NCBI GenBank assembly: GCA_032717465.1
Contig: CM064657.1
Coordinates: 21,431,970-21,495,969 of the forward strand
Length of the DNA: 64,000 nucleotides
DNA from: Coenobita brevimanus
Taxonomy: Eukaryota > Arthropoda > Malacostraca > Decapoda > Coenobitidae
Direction: 5' to 3'
The first letter of the stretch is position 1; each line of letters starts with the position of its first letter. Shown piece by piece: positions 21,200 to 33,033 of the stretch. Below the pieces are notes generated by a model that was not told the origin of the DNA, did not search any database, and worked only from the letters and a program-made list of their open reading frames with translations. Both the position numbers and the translations under genes were made by a program.

Positions 21200-22818
21200 A
21201 TTTCCGAATCACGATCCTGTAAGGGTGGTCTGGAGGACCCTTAGCGAAAGGGAGACGCTGCGACAAAAAATGGCGGCCGACACAGTTTGTGCATGCCGGT
21301 GTAATGCCGAAAGGGAGCGATGCGACCGGTAAGGGAGGCGCCAAGAGCGTGCGACTGTTTGTGACTCCGGGCCCAGATTATCCTGAACGTATTGATGAAT
21401 TTTCTGGAAGTTGGATAAGTGGACTCGGACGTAGTTATCGTAGTTGTAGATCGGATCCGGTTTGGATTGCGACTGAATAAGGTAGTCTTTTGTCAAAGCC
21501 ATAGATGACAAAGAATGGTGTTTCACCAATTGACTTATTGATGGATGAAGTAATTGAAGCAACTACGTGCGGAATCCACTCGTCCCAGGTGGATGTCTGA
21601 TCTCCCACTATGTGAAGTAGACTCTGGAAAAGCTTCCTATTCTGATGCTTTACTAGGTCATTCGAGGCTGGATGATGGGCTACTATATTGCATTTCTTAA
21701 TTCCATATCGAAGACAAATTTCTTCCAGTACTGAATTATTGAACTCTGACCCGTTATCAATTAAAATTACTTCTGGTGTTGTGAAAGGGCAAATTACTGA
21801 ATTAATAATGGCATGTGCCACTGCGTTAGCAGATTTTTCACGCAATGGAACTAAGATAACAAATCTAGAGAAATGATCGACTACCACCAATAGATAGACG
21901 AAGCCAGATTCTGTACGAGGCAGCTTCAGAAGATCAAGAGAGACAGCTTGCCAAGGTTTTGATGGTACTGGGTGCTGCAATATAGAAGCAGGTTGACAGG
22001 TTGTCCCCTTATGACGGGCACATGATAAACATGCATTGCAGTGCACTTGTATATCCTTTCGCATAGTGGGCCAGTAATATGACAGACGTGCTTGCTGTAA
22101 GCTTCTGTCTTTGACAGGGTGTGATGCATGAGAGGAGTCGTGAATTAAATGAAGAGCAGCAGGAATTAAGTCTGTTGGAATGACTAGTTGCTTAACTTCG
22201 AGATGAGGTATGTTGTTACCTTTCAGTGCTGAGTGTTTATAGAGCAATTCATTGTTGATGAAGAAATCAGATACAGGGACTGGTAACTTTGGCGGAGAAG
22301 AAGCATCGCCTGACTCTAGAAAATATATGACCTGTGACCATATGGGGTCCACACGCTGGAACTTATGTAGTGTGTCATATTTGAACACCAAGTTTACATC
22401 GCAACCAGTTGAGACTGTGGCTACATGCCGCGAAAGGGCATCGGCTATGACATTGGATTTCCCAGGAACGTATTCAAATGTCGGATTATAGTGATTCACA
22501 GTGATTGCCCAACGTGCAAGTCGACCGGTAAGGTTACGTCCCCAAAACAGGTCACATAAGGGAAGATGGTCTGTTTGGATGTGAACAGGATAACCGTAGA
22601 TGATGTCGCGGAAATGTTTTAGAGACCAGACCACGGCAAGGGCTTCCCAGTGAGTTACACTGTAATTCTTTTCTACGGAGTTTAGCACATGGCTAGCATA
22701 GTCATTTTGCATGAGAGAGGCACCTAGACCTACTCCGGAAGCATCAGTACTGAGAAGAAATGGTTTTGAATATTCAGGGAATGCCAAAACTGGGGATTTT
22801 GCTAGGGCATTTTTCAGT
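21200..22818 (-). pseudogene. pol: Gypsy-type RNase H (3' part) and integrase
   Basis: Minus strand. RNase H: STDASGVGLGASL, HWEALAVVWSLKHF, QTDHLPLCD and ADALSRH. The integrase zinc-binding HHCC follows (HLIHDSSHASHP..CNACLSCARHKGT). Core residues: Asp in VSLDLLKLP and Asp in LIDNGSEF. The third acidic position, normally Glu in HHP-SNG-VE, reads HHPASNDLVKHQN, so the glutamate is Lys. A frameshift near 21500 separates the C-terminal part (DPIYNYDNYVRVHL). Both the missing Glu and the frameshift argue against activity. Confidence 0.88.
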
Positions 22819-23066
22819 TTGGACATGTGGAGAGAATGGAGAATGAAAGACTGACTAACAGGGTGTATGTAGGTGAGGTGGAGGGAGGGAGATGGAGGGG
22901 TAGACCGAGGATGAGGTGGAGGGATGGAGTTGAGAGGTATATGAGGGTGGGGGGGGTGAGTTGGGGGGAGGGTAGTCAAATGGTGGGTGGCAGAGTGACT
23001 TGGAGGCGTTTTGTCTGCGGCCACCCTTTGCGGGATTAGGGCGTCGGGCTATAGGTAGATAGATAG
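22819..23066 (+). mobile_element. 5'-truncated LINE (LINE F family) inserted in pol
   Basis: 248 bp on the + strand carrying only the LINE 3' end: MERMENERLTNRVYVGEVEG, GRPRMRWRDGVERYM and WRRFVCGHPLRD, then the tail GCGTCGGGCTATAGGTAGATAGATAG. The 10-bp direct repeat ATTTTTCAGT flanks it (22809-22818 and 23067-23076). Removing the insert plus one repeat leaves the pol frame continuous (TTLKNALAKSP). It is therefore younger than the LTR element. Confidence 0.95.
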
Positions 23067-25135
23067 ATTTTTCAGTGTCGTAAATGCGGTTTCCTGTTCA
23101 TCAGCCCACACAAAAGATGCATCCTTCTTTAGCAATTTTGTTAAAGGCGCAGCAATCTGGGTGTACCCTTTAATAAATCTTCTGTAATAGCCACTGAGAC
23201 CGAGGAAACTGTGTACAGCATCGGTTTTGGTTGCAGCTGGGAAATTTGTCACGGCTTTAACCTTGTCATTTGATGTATAAAATTCTGTGAGCGTCAACAA
23301 CATGTCCTAGGAATTGGAGTTTCTTACGTAAAAAATCACACTTTGATAGTTTGATCTTTAGTCCAGCTTGTTTGAGTCTAGTGAACATTTCGGCCAATTT
23401 TTCTAAGTGTTCCTCCACCGAGTGATTAGCGATTATGACATCATCTAGATAAGCAAAAACTGAGTGACCTATCATGCCGGCGAAAACTGTATGAATTAGC
23501 CGCATGAACGCTGATGATCCATTTCTCAAACCGAATGGAAGTCTACGGAATTGGTAATGCCTGGGTGGAGTACTGAAGGCTGTGATAGGACGAGATGATT
23601 CCTCCAATTCCACTTGCCAGTAACCATTTAAAAGATCTAGGGAGGAGAAAACAATTGTTTTTGCCTAAGGATTCCAGCAAATTAGTGAGTACAGGAATCG
23701 GAAATCTGTCCGGGACAGTCAGTGCATTCACGCATCTGTAATCTATCACTGGTCGTAACTCACCACCTTGCTTTGGAACCAGAAATAGTGGGCTATTCCA
23801 TGGACTAGAGTGTTCAATGATCTCATTATCCAAAATGTCCTGAATAAGATGATCAGCTTGTTGATGTTGGCTATGTGGCAAACGGTAGGCAGGTATATAT
23901 ACTGGCTGAGGTCCGGGCTGTAATGTAATGCGATACTTTATTAAATCTGTCTTTCCCATATTCTCACCGGGTAGGGCTACGACTTCACGATAGTCTCGCA
24001 AGAGATTAAGTAATTGACATCTGTGTTCTGGATAATCTCTCTGTTTCACATGAGATTCAAGATTAGATGGAATGTCGGTGGATTGAGCAACTGAGCACAC
24101 ATCGGCAACAGAGCATGGGAAATCTTGGCACACACGTACGGCCGCTGGGTATACCAAGAAGTCACCAATCTGTGTTCCCGTTCGTAGTTTGAGCGGAGCA
24201 TTAGTAATGTTGGCAAGGTACAAGTAGCATACCCCATCCTCTAGCACCGTACACAATGCTGACTCATAAGCTAAGCCATTCACATGACACGTCTCAGGTA
24301 TGGTTAGTACATCCTCTCCTGCTTTAGCACCCACAACACAAACAGAGACATTGGTATATTTGTGTAGCAACCAAATTGTGCACTGATTTGTTGCTGCACA
24401 CCTTGTCTCTGCGTGTTGTAAAACATCATTCACACTATGTGAGGTTGTTAAATGAGACGTGTCTGAGTCGGCAAGTGTGCCACTGTTAGAGGGGTTGATA
24501 CGATCCATAGTTGAATACTCAGAGGGTGTAGTACTAGATGGTAATGTACTTGGCTGTTCAGGTAACGGTGTGTGTACCTGTTTACTCTCGAGTAATGTTG
24601 GAATCATGTGGGATTGAATTACTGAGTGTGCCTGGGAAAGTACCGGACGTTTATATTCCATACTAGATATTGGGAAACCACTGATATCTATGGTACGAGA
24701 AGCAGGGAGGAGAGCAATAGCTTCTTGAGCCATTGTCGAAAAGCCAATGAGAGTGTCCACTGAATATTTAAGATAATTAGTGACATGAAAGTCCACGTCA
24801 AAAGGTCTTAAGGTTTTATGAAGTTGTACTTCTAATGTGATCTTTCCTTTGATCTGAAATTCTGAGCCATCCAAGCCGCAGAGGCGAATGTAAGGTGGTT
24901 CGAGGAGCCCAACTCTTTTAGTTATTTTCTTAATGTTGTTTAAAGAGGTACCTGAGATCAGGTTTACCATAGATCCGGTGTCCATAAAGAAAGAGCTTTT
25001 TACCCCTTCGCTCCTTCCTAGAACGACTAGGTCTGAAGATGTTATGGGTCCTACCTGATGAATGGAGAGTTGATATTCTGTTACCTTATTTTCAGACACC
25101 AGTGGATCTTCCTCTGTTAGGTTACATTTCTCCAA
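23067..25135 (-). pseudogene. pol: Gypsy-type protease and reverse transcriptase
   Basis: The frame 25135-23543 holds the aspartic protease motif MDTGSMVNLIS (about residue 52) and later the RT start (PVIDYRCVNALTVPDRFPIP). The frame 23613-23266 carries FRRLPFGLRNGSSAFMR, the catalytic FAYLDDVII and LSKCDFLRKKLQFLGHVV. The frame 23303-23049 carries FLGLSGYYRRFIKGY. These are the consecutive RT blocks of Gypsy elements. Two frame changes break the polyprotein. The LINE insertion sits just past this, at the start of RNase H. Confidence 0.9.
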
Positions 25136-26409
25136 TCTGAGCGCTCCTCTTCCCCCGACTTATGGCTTATAAGGTAACGACACTCGTCCGTGGGGTGCGT
25201 TGTGCTATTCTTGTGATATTTGCATGTTAGACGTTGGGACTGCAAGAGTGTGTGCTGTCGTTCCCGTGAGCAGAAATGTCTTTCTTTGCATGCACAGCTA
25301 GACTCTCGATGACCTACATTACTGCAGTGCCAGCACACAATTGAGGATTGTTTGCTTCGTCGCACAGTTGATTTGTCACGACCGCTAGAAAGTGAGCAAT
25401 AGTGTGAGTGAGATCGATTACTATGTTTGGTTTTTGTAGAGTGGTTGGCCGTGAACGAGAGGAATCAGATGAAGTAATGCTGGTGTGTAGTACTCTCGGA
25501 GTACCACCTGCAGAGTGAGAAGCTGAGGTGTAAGAACCGACCTGGCGAGTGATGTCTGATCCTGACCTTTCTGTTATGGCCTTGGAAATGTTAACTATTT
25601 TGTCTCTGGGGTTAAAGCCAAATTGTAGTGCTATCTGTTTTTGGCCAGTTAAGAAATCTAAAGTAACCGAACAAATCTGCAAAGTTATTTAGTGAAACCA
25701 TAAGCTCTACATTAATTTTGGCTACCCATTGAGTACCACGGAACAATTGACATAGCTCTGAACTCGTCGCCTTCATAGTAGCGGCTACCTCAATTACCTT
25801 TGCATGTTGGGGAGGTACCTTCATGTCCTCCTCCATTTGCCTGAGAAGGTTGGTCAACCCTGTAAGAGATGCAGCATTGGACTGTTGGCAACAAAGTTGA
25901 ATTAACTATTGGTGACACACGTCAAACGTTTGGCAATCTTCGAAGTGCCCCGCACGAATAGCAGCTCCTATTAGTGACCTGCCCTGATGCAGTCAACTCA
26001 GCAGATAAGAAACTTTCAAGGGTTCAGTTGTGATATGCCGATTACGATTGTCATTTTCGACCTCTCTGAGGAAGTCGTAAATGGAAACTACACTATCCTT
26101 TCCTGTAAATTTGGGTCTGTTAACATCATCCAAATATATGGACTGGGGAGGTGGAGGATTCTGATTCGCCATCGTAGGAAGAGGGTGAGACCGCGAAGGT
26201 GAGGAAGTAGGCACAGTAGTGAACTAAGACGTTGTGTGGGAAGGAAGTGTCATGGCGGTAGTGGTGTGTGTCGTGGTTAGTGATGGTGTATGTGTTGTAG
26301 AAGGGAAGGACAAAGGCTGAGTGGCTTCAAGAGAATCAGTCGGAGAAGATGATAGAGTATCTGGAGTTGGTATATCTGGATTTAGGGTAGGAGTAGCAGG
26401 AGTAGTCAT
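25117..26409 (-). pseudogene. gag: Gag-like protein with CCHC knuckle, broken
   Basis: Ser/Thr/Pro-rich start (26409-26224), then RPKFTGKDSVVSIYDFLREV (26214-25993), a helical middle part (25857-25612 and 25682-25314) and a zinc knuckle CWHCSNVGHRESSC (C-x2-C-x4-H-x4-C) near 25335-25290. Four frames are needed, so stops and frameshifts have accumulated. In the family this is the structural capsid and nucleocapsid protein. It is placed directly before the protease, as expected. Confidence 0.75.
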
Positions 26410-26541
26410 AGTAGAGACAGGTAGGGAACTTATGGTTGGTTAACTATAAGATCTGCCACTACGAAGAGTTACATTATCACCACATACAGGATTATCTGTG
26501 TCACTATCAGATTCAATAGGGGAGAGATCTACCTTTTTTAA

Positions 26542-29500
26542 CCCCTACACCGCAGGCTTGTTTACCAATGACTTGCGTGTCCCGCGGGGTTATTTGGGCT
26601 CCGACAGACTCTCAAAAAATATTTGCCAAAAATCAGTTATTAGTCCTAGAATAATAAAATTATATATGTTTATTGCACATACCTTCAGCTTTCTCCTGGA
26701 ATGATTGTTGAGCCTTCGTCTGTTACCGTAGGACTTGTGGAGTCCTCTGAAGTAGGGTAACTAAGTCTCCACTTTACACTTCCCGACAACCCGTAATATG
26801 ATTACCACAGCCAGATACAAACACTATAAACACTATTCTACAATTTTCGAGTAGTTTGGGATCCATACTAAAAAAAAAAAAAACACTGTGAAAGCAATGG
26901 AAATTACGAGCGCGTCTGATCATCGCACTTGCGCTAGTTCGCTCTAGGCACTCTGTCATTTATTATTCATAAAACCCCTCACACTTTATATTTCTATTAC
27001 TATATCACACTTATATATATCTGGAGTCTTTCTCCATAAGTTTCCTTCAGTCGTATTAGTTTATTGTCGCTGAAGTCATTCAATTTTTCAGTCAGTAAAA
27101 TATGTAGAGAGCCACGGATTCACTCTCACTGTTACAACATAAATTATTTGTACTCATATTCTTATATTACTAATTACTTACATTACTATTTACATTTTCT
27201 ATTCTATTTTCAATATTTACCATGCTATTTTACTTACACTATGTTATTCACTGTCACTTTCAGTAAGATAAAACTATAATACACTGTTCAATCATATGAA
27301 CTGAACATCCATTGCTTTCACCTGCTATTTACACATTATTTACATATTATTTCCAAATAATTCTGCTTTCACACTTGCACTGTTAGAACTGCTTCTGGCT
27401 GTGATAATCGAAGAAGCAGGTTACACAGAGGGGAACCTGGCATTCAGCACACCGCCAAGAGGTGCGTTTATGCTCAGGTGTGCGGTGTGTGGTATGCGCA
27501 CATACCTGACACCTGCGAATCGCAGCCTTCCTTTTCCCTGTGGCAGGCATTAGCTCAAGTCTGTGCCGATCCATATACGCCCTCTGCTCAAGTCGGTCGG
27601 GAAGTGTAACTGGATGGCGCCTTGGAGTTGCTGCTTGCACCCTACCATATCTTTCCAGCAGCTGCTGGACACAAGTCCTGGCGAACAACCTCAGGGAGAA
27701 GGACTTGGGTGGCTTTACCTTCATCTTGTACAGGATGAAGGCGTTCAGCATCGTCATATCTATGAGATGCAGAAAAACTTTCCTGTACCACCTAGTATTC
27801 TTCCTGAGGCAGTCGATCTCACCAATCATCATGTCGGACTTGTCCACCAGCTGCATGTTGATATTATAGTCCAACACAGCATCAAGTTTCATCACAGGTT
27901 CGCCTGTCCTACGGTCGACCTTCCCACTGTCTCTCATCTCCCCCTTATGTACGGTGGTGAGCATGTGCACGACTCTCTTGTCATGCCACCGTATTGCCAG
28001 CATCTTCTCACACTTGCGTAGGTGCACGTCTCCTCGCTGCGAGTTTCCGGCCTCTGGGAATTTGGGGAAGTTGGCACGATTACTTTTCACAGTGCCGCAG
28101 GAGCCAGTGCCGTGCTCAGAAAGGTATTTGGCAAGTTTCGGTGCTGTATAGTAGTTGTCTGTATACAGCACATGATTCCCACCAAAATACTTTTCTAGGA
28201 GCACTTTCACTACACAGCCTGAGAAGCCAAGGGGGTGAGTTTTATCGAGATCGACAGTGCTGGCTGAATATATGACGAAGTCATGGATGTACCCCGTCTT
28301 ACAGTCGCACAGTACAAAGAACCTAATTCCAAAGCGATGGCGTTTGCTTGGAATGTACTGAACAAACCGAAGACGTCCTCTGAACAAAACCAAGGATTCA
28401 TCAATGACAACCTTCTGAAATGGGTGGAAGAATGACATGAACTTATCCTTCATTCTGTTCAGAATCTCCCGGATCTTCCAGAGTGGGTCGGTTTGGGAAG
28501 GTACATCATTATCGGCAAAGTGCAGGTTTCCCATGATGTTCCGGAAGCGATCTCTGGCCATGTACTTATTGAAGGTCGGTGAGGGTAGTAAGGGGTCCAT
28601 GGACCAGTATTCTTCCAACTCATGCTTCTTGGAGTGTGGCATAAGAAGCATGAGGGCAAAGAACACATACAGCTCCTGCACTCCCAGCATGGTCCACTGT
28701 TGCATCTTGGCTGCACCTGTACCACTAGCAGCACGTTGTGATTCGTACCTGTTGGTCTCATCACATATGTGCTGCATGACTTCGTCATCTAGGAAGGCCA
28801 AAAGGTAGTCGACACACTCAGCATTTTCGTCCACAGTGAAGGCAGGCTGAACTCCTGACGAGCTCTCATCGAAAATCAGGTTTTCAGGGACAAAATCTGA
28901 CCCTTCCGTCCACACGAAGGCGTCCAGGATTCCCTGGCGTGGCGGTGGAGGGCTGGTGGTGGTGGTGGTGGTGGAGGTTGGCTGAGAGGGAGGCATATCT
29001 CTGTCAAGGTCACTCTCACTGACCCTAGGTTGCCGTACAGCACTAGCAGCCCTTACCCTACTAGCTACACTACTTTTCACTCTCTTAGATCTACCTCTAC
29101 CTCTACGCCTGCCTTCACTGTTGATGCTGGTGGTGACTCCGACGACGAAGACTCCGGAGATAACTCAGCCGACAATGATGACGAGATGAGTAAAGCGGGG
29201 CTTGGGGAACGGGGAGGTGAATGCACTCGTGACTCATGGCGGGCTGGGTCACGTGGGGGCATTGTTCTGGGGCTAACACGCAGCCTTTTCACTCCCTTCC
29301 CAAATTCTTGTCCTTCCTGCACTAAAGGCTCCTTTCCCTTGGAGCTAGACACTAATTCACTTGTAGAAGCACTTGTTGTCGCTGTTTCTGGCGCGATAAC
29401 CTCACCCGGCTCATTACACGATTCACCCGAATCGTCATAGTCACTGTCCATCATTATCATGGACAATTCTGCAAGTTCTTGTGCCACTGCAGAGTCACTG

Positions 29501-30327
29501 AGGCCTTTCCTGCTTGCTTCAACACTTTTCTTTGGCGTAGAGGTCACGGGGCCCTTTGCAATGGGCGCAGAAGCGGCAGGAATGGCGGGGCGCGAGTGCG
29601 ACATGTTGTCTCTACAGTGGAGGACAAGGAACTAAATGCCGCGGCTTATCTGAGAAGGGAAGGGTTGACAATGACACTTTAGGCTGACTGCTGCTAACTT
29701 ACAGGCTAATTTTTTATAGGTAGAAAATCTCGGCAATAAATAAAGAAATAGGTAGTTCCAGGTGAATGTAAATGTCAATTAGGATTCTCCCTTCCTTTCT
29801 GATATATATTTTTATTACAGACATCGATTACAAGGCATAAATCAAAGGGGAAATTACCGTGGTAATGTAGTGAATGAATGCACGTGAGGTTTTGTCAGGT
29901 GATAATTAGCCAATTTCTGGAGTATAACACTATCACTTACCTGTTTTTTTTTTAATATATATATATATTATTTGGTAAAAATATAGGGCATAGGGCTTAT
30001 TTCAATGGATGAAATCTGTGGAAAAAGAAGGGGGAAATTTCCATAGCGCAGTGCGGCGTGGGAGGTGAGAGGAGAGGGTAATGGAGGGCAGGTAGGGAGG
30101 GGAGTCACGAAGGGGGTAAAATAGCAAAAATGTCAACAATGGATGGGAGTACAGATGAGATTTGGAGTGCTGACTAGTATTGGACATTGGCAGTACTGAT
30201 AGATGATACAAGCCACCACTTGAGAGCCCGGGATAATTCAAAATAACACAGAATCACAAAAGTGACGCCCCGCGGTATGATCCATTGTAGCCGAGCGTCA
30301 CGAAAGTGACGCCCCGCGGTTAAGGGG
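26542..30327 (-). mobile_element. piggyBac-2: complete 3.8-kb piggyBac element
   Basis: TTAA flanks both ends (26538-26541 and 30328-30331). The termini are inverted and imperfect: CCCCTACACCGC at the low end, CCCCTTAACCGC read inward from the high end. Just inside the high end is the palindrome GCGTCACGAAAGTGACGC (about 30294-30311) flanked by repeated GACGCCCCGCGG. It carries a nearly intact transposase on the minus strand. It is inserted in the leader of the LTR element, upstream of gag. Confidence 0.93.
27383..29604 (-). CDS. piggyBac-2 transposase (one frameshift from intact)
   Basis: The main frame 29080-27383 encodes 565 residues. The N-terminal frame 29604-29077 (MSHSRPAIPAASAP, GLSDSAVAQEL) joins it across a single-base loss near 29100, judged against piggyBac-1. 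In the 565-residue frame the catalytic triad is visible: Asp about 227 (KVVIDESLVLFRG), Asp about 308 (VLYTDNYYTAP) and Asp about 413 (YNINMQLVDKSDMMIG). The C-terminal cysteine-rich finger reads CQVCAHTTHR and CAECQVPLCVTCFFDYH. The length and layout are those of PGBD-type transposases. It cuts and inserts DNA at TTAA. The missing N-terminal continuity could impair it, but the catalytic core is uninterrupted. Confidence 0.93.
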
Positions 30328-30331
30328 TTAA

Positions 30332-30405
30332 AAAGGGACATTAACAGAATAGGAAGTAAATAAAGGAAAATAAATGAATTAATGGATGAATAAATGAAAG
30401 AATAA

Positions 30406-30442
<37 letters not shown>

Positions 30443-31329
30443 AGAAAATGATTTATAGACAATGAATATGTGTGAAAATGAATGCGTTATTTACAGCTGA
30501 GCATGAGTATAATTGGGAGAAAATGGGGTTAAGCAGGAGTGAGTGAACGAAAAATTCTGACAATGAAAAATGTGGGACAGAAATGCAATGAATGGATAAG
30601 AGTAAATGGTGAAAATATCACAATCTATAGAGAGAGCTTGGCTTCTCTGTAGAAAGGAATTGATTAATGTGATGGAATGAGGAATTGCATGAAAATGCAG
30701 ATAGAAAATACTTGTAGTAAGATGCGTTCCATGCAAAAGCTTGATGTAGAGTGAAACTCTCGTATCGTAGTGTTGTAGTGTCTCCTTCCCCCGCCAGCGA
30801 TGATTGGGTGGAAGTGTTCGTGACGTGACTGGGTGGCGGCTAAGCACTGGGCGGAATGAGGAGCTGATAGGAGGAGGAGACTGTGACGTTGCTCGGTGTG
30901 AGGAGCGTGGCTACTCACACCGAGCTCCCTGGGTGACGTTGATCTTTGTGGTGGGTGGGGAAAATGATGATGTAACGGCATCGGGCGACAGATGGGGGCT
31001 ACTTCCTGCAGTGGAGTCTGGGTTGGAGTTTGTGGGGGCTGAAACTAACCCGTACAACAGGCCACACAGGACTGGCAGGCGAAGGCAGGTTGTAGGTTGA
31101 TAGGAGCAGGAGGCTTACGTGGCTGTAGTGGCGTGGTGGTAAGTGGGGTGTTGGTGTGGAGAAAAATCTCAAAACCACATCAAAGCTGCTAGGACGATTC
31201 CACACCAAGACTGAAAAAAGGGTTGGAGGCTGGGTTGGAGATAGACTGTGTGTCATCATGGGAAGAACAGCAGCGTGGGAAAACAGACACAGCCAAAATT
31301 GCCCACAGAAGACGTGAAATCACTATTAT
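30332..31329 (-). other. Leader of the LTR element
   Basis: About 1 kb between the primer binding site and the piggyBac-2 insertion point. It contains an (AT)n run at about 30411-30438 and a GC-richer part (30780-31200). No frame shows a recognisable family. Probably untranslated retroelement leader. Confidence 0.5.
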
Positions 31330-31330
31330 C

Positions 31331-31347
31331 CCACTCGCTTTCCACCA
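31331..31347 (-). promoter_or_regulatory. Putative primer binding site
   Basis: Two bases inside the 5' LTR the minus strand reads TGGTGGAAAGCGAGTGG. Primer binding sites of LTR elements begin TGG (complement of tRNA CCA). I cannot assign the tRNA from memory. Confidence 0.5.
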
Positions 31348-31349
31348 AA

Positions 31350-31678
31350 TGTTAATGCCTCTTGACGCCGGTCATAGGTGTGGTCAAAGTCTCGGACGAG
31401 TTTTCTAATAATATATTAAACACCACCTTAAATCTACACACAGCAGCTGTTGACACCACCCGTGTCCAGCCCAGCCCGTAGCTAACTGTTACTGCCCGGC
31501 TCTCACCGGCTAGAGCAGTGATGCAGCCCGGCCACAAAACTCATAGTTCAGCAGAATTTGAATCAGCTAGACATAGCAAGCACTCACAGACATAACATAG
31601 GGCGGTGGTGCCCTACTTGGATCCTACTTACAACTACTTACATACTATACTTACTACATATTTTTACAAATGGTTACA
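31350..31678 (-). repeat. 5' LTR (329 bp)
   Basis: Direct repeat of 16050-16379, TG..CA ends, same orientation. It is followed internally by a TGG-starting tract. In the family it drives transcription toward lower coordinates. I did not identify a convincing TATA box. Confidence 0.92.
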
Positions 31679-31682
31679 ATGT

Positions 31683-33030
31683 AAAAAAAAATATTAATAA
31701 TCTTGCGAAAATATTAGTTAAGTTTAGCATTTACTTTGTTTTACGTCAATAACAATAATTTAATTTTAAAAAACGACATCTGGCACATTTCCACTCGTCG
31801 TTACAACTCATGCCAGCAGTGTTACCAATGTAGCAATTTTCCCGCTAAATTTAGATATTTTAGTAGTAAATTTAGAATTTTTAAATCCAATCTAGCTGGT
31901 AGAAATTTAAATATTTTCTTTATATCTGGAGCTCTTTTAAAGTCCTGTCCAACGTTTTCTTCCCTAAATTTCTCTCAGTCTGGTGGACTTTTACCACTTT
32001 TGAGACCAATCCATTGGATTTTTACAATTTTCCTTTGGCAACACTGCACGCCAGCCCTGGCCTTACGTTTCGTGACGTCAGTCGGACTCAGTCATTATCA
32101 TGCCTTGGATGTGAGTGTGTGTGTGTGTGTCGGCCTTTGTTACGATCCCTTGTTTATACAACCATTTTCATCTTTATTTCTCATCATTGTCGAACTCTTG
32201 CTTTTGACTATCATTCTCTCCCTCCTTAGTTCTCTCATGAAACTGCCCTACATATTTGCTATGCTAGGTATTTAAGGGGCGGCTTCCCGTCCCCAGAATG
32301 CCAAGAGTGTAGCTGGGTTCCCTTTCTAGACCGGAGCTTAGACACAGTAAGAGAGGAACAGGGCATAAAAACACAGGGCAACAACCTTACACGTGTATTG
32401 ACAAATTCTCTTCTGTGGAACAGGAAGACTCGTACACAATATACTGATCAAAATTAATACTGTACATAGGCTGGTAGGTGGGTTTGGAGTATCACGCAGG
32501 ATACTAGATAGACAGGAGTCTTAATTCGGGTCTGGGCAATACGCAACTTTTACATTCTCTGCACAAGAGGCACTTTTACACAAAGGAAGCAAAACACAGG
32601 TTTTACAAGCTCAGGGGAATTTGTTCTGGCACTGATACTGGTTCTAGTTTTTATGATAGTTATGAGAATTATGTCATTGTTTTCTGTTTCTGAACTTACA
32701 CAGGATGGCTGGGCACTGACACTGAATTATAATAGTAATACTGAGTGTTTGCCTCTCGTCTTATACAAAATAGGTATGCACTGTTTCTGGTGTTTTCCTT
32801 GTTTCACTGACTCACACTTCTCACTTATAATACACAGTCTTGGCCTTTGTAAGAACTATATATCACTGTCACTGCTGGGGAATGTCACTGATCAGGCGAG
32901 GGGAAAGGGGGGTGGCCCAGGGACTCACAGTCGTCTGCCTGGGATAGGAGGAGTCCTGTCATGAGTCCTTTCATCCCGTAGCCACGGGACCACTCTCAGG
33001 GACGTCGCCTCTCGTCGAGAATTTGGCCTG
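31683..33030. other. Unassigned intronic sequence
   Basis: AT-rich to about 32100 with a short TG run near 32111-32128, then mixed sequence. No family recognised on either strand. Confidence 0.3.
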
Positions 33031-33033
33031 GGC

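Larger units (their letters stand above)
16050..31678 (-). mobile_element. Composite Gypsy/errantivirus-type LTR retrotransposon with nested insertions
   Basis: The two ends are direct repeats (16050-16379 and 31350-31678), each beginning TG and ending CA. On the minus strand the order is LTR, leader, gag, protease, RT, RNase H, integrase, env-like gene, polypurine tract, LTR. Flanks are GTGT (16046-16049) and ATGT (31679-31682), a possible 4-bp target duplication with one change. Insertions: piggyBac-2 (26542-30327), a LINE 3' end (22819-23066) and piggyBac-1 (18417-20268). Without these the element is around 9.7 kb, including a GTAC-rich array of uncertain origin. Every gene is interrupted, so it is an old copy. 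Confidence 0.88.

Noticed and set aside
30804..31259. Open frames on both strands in the leader of the LTR element
   Set aside because: No gag-like or other motif; position between LTR and gag fits an untranslated leader.
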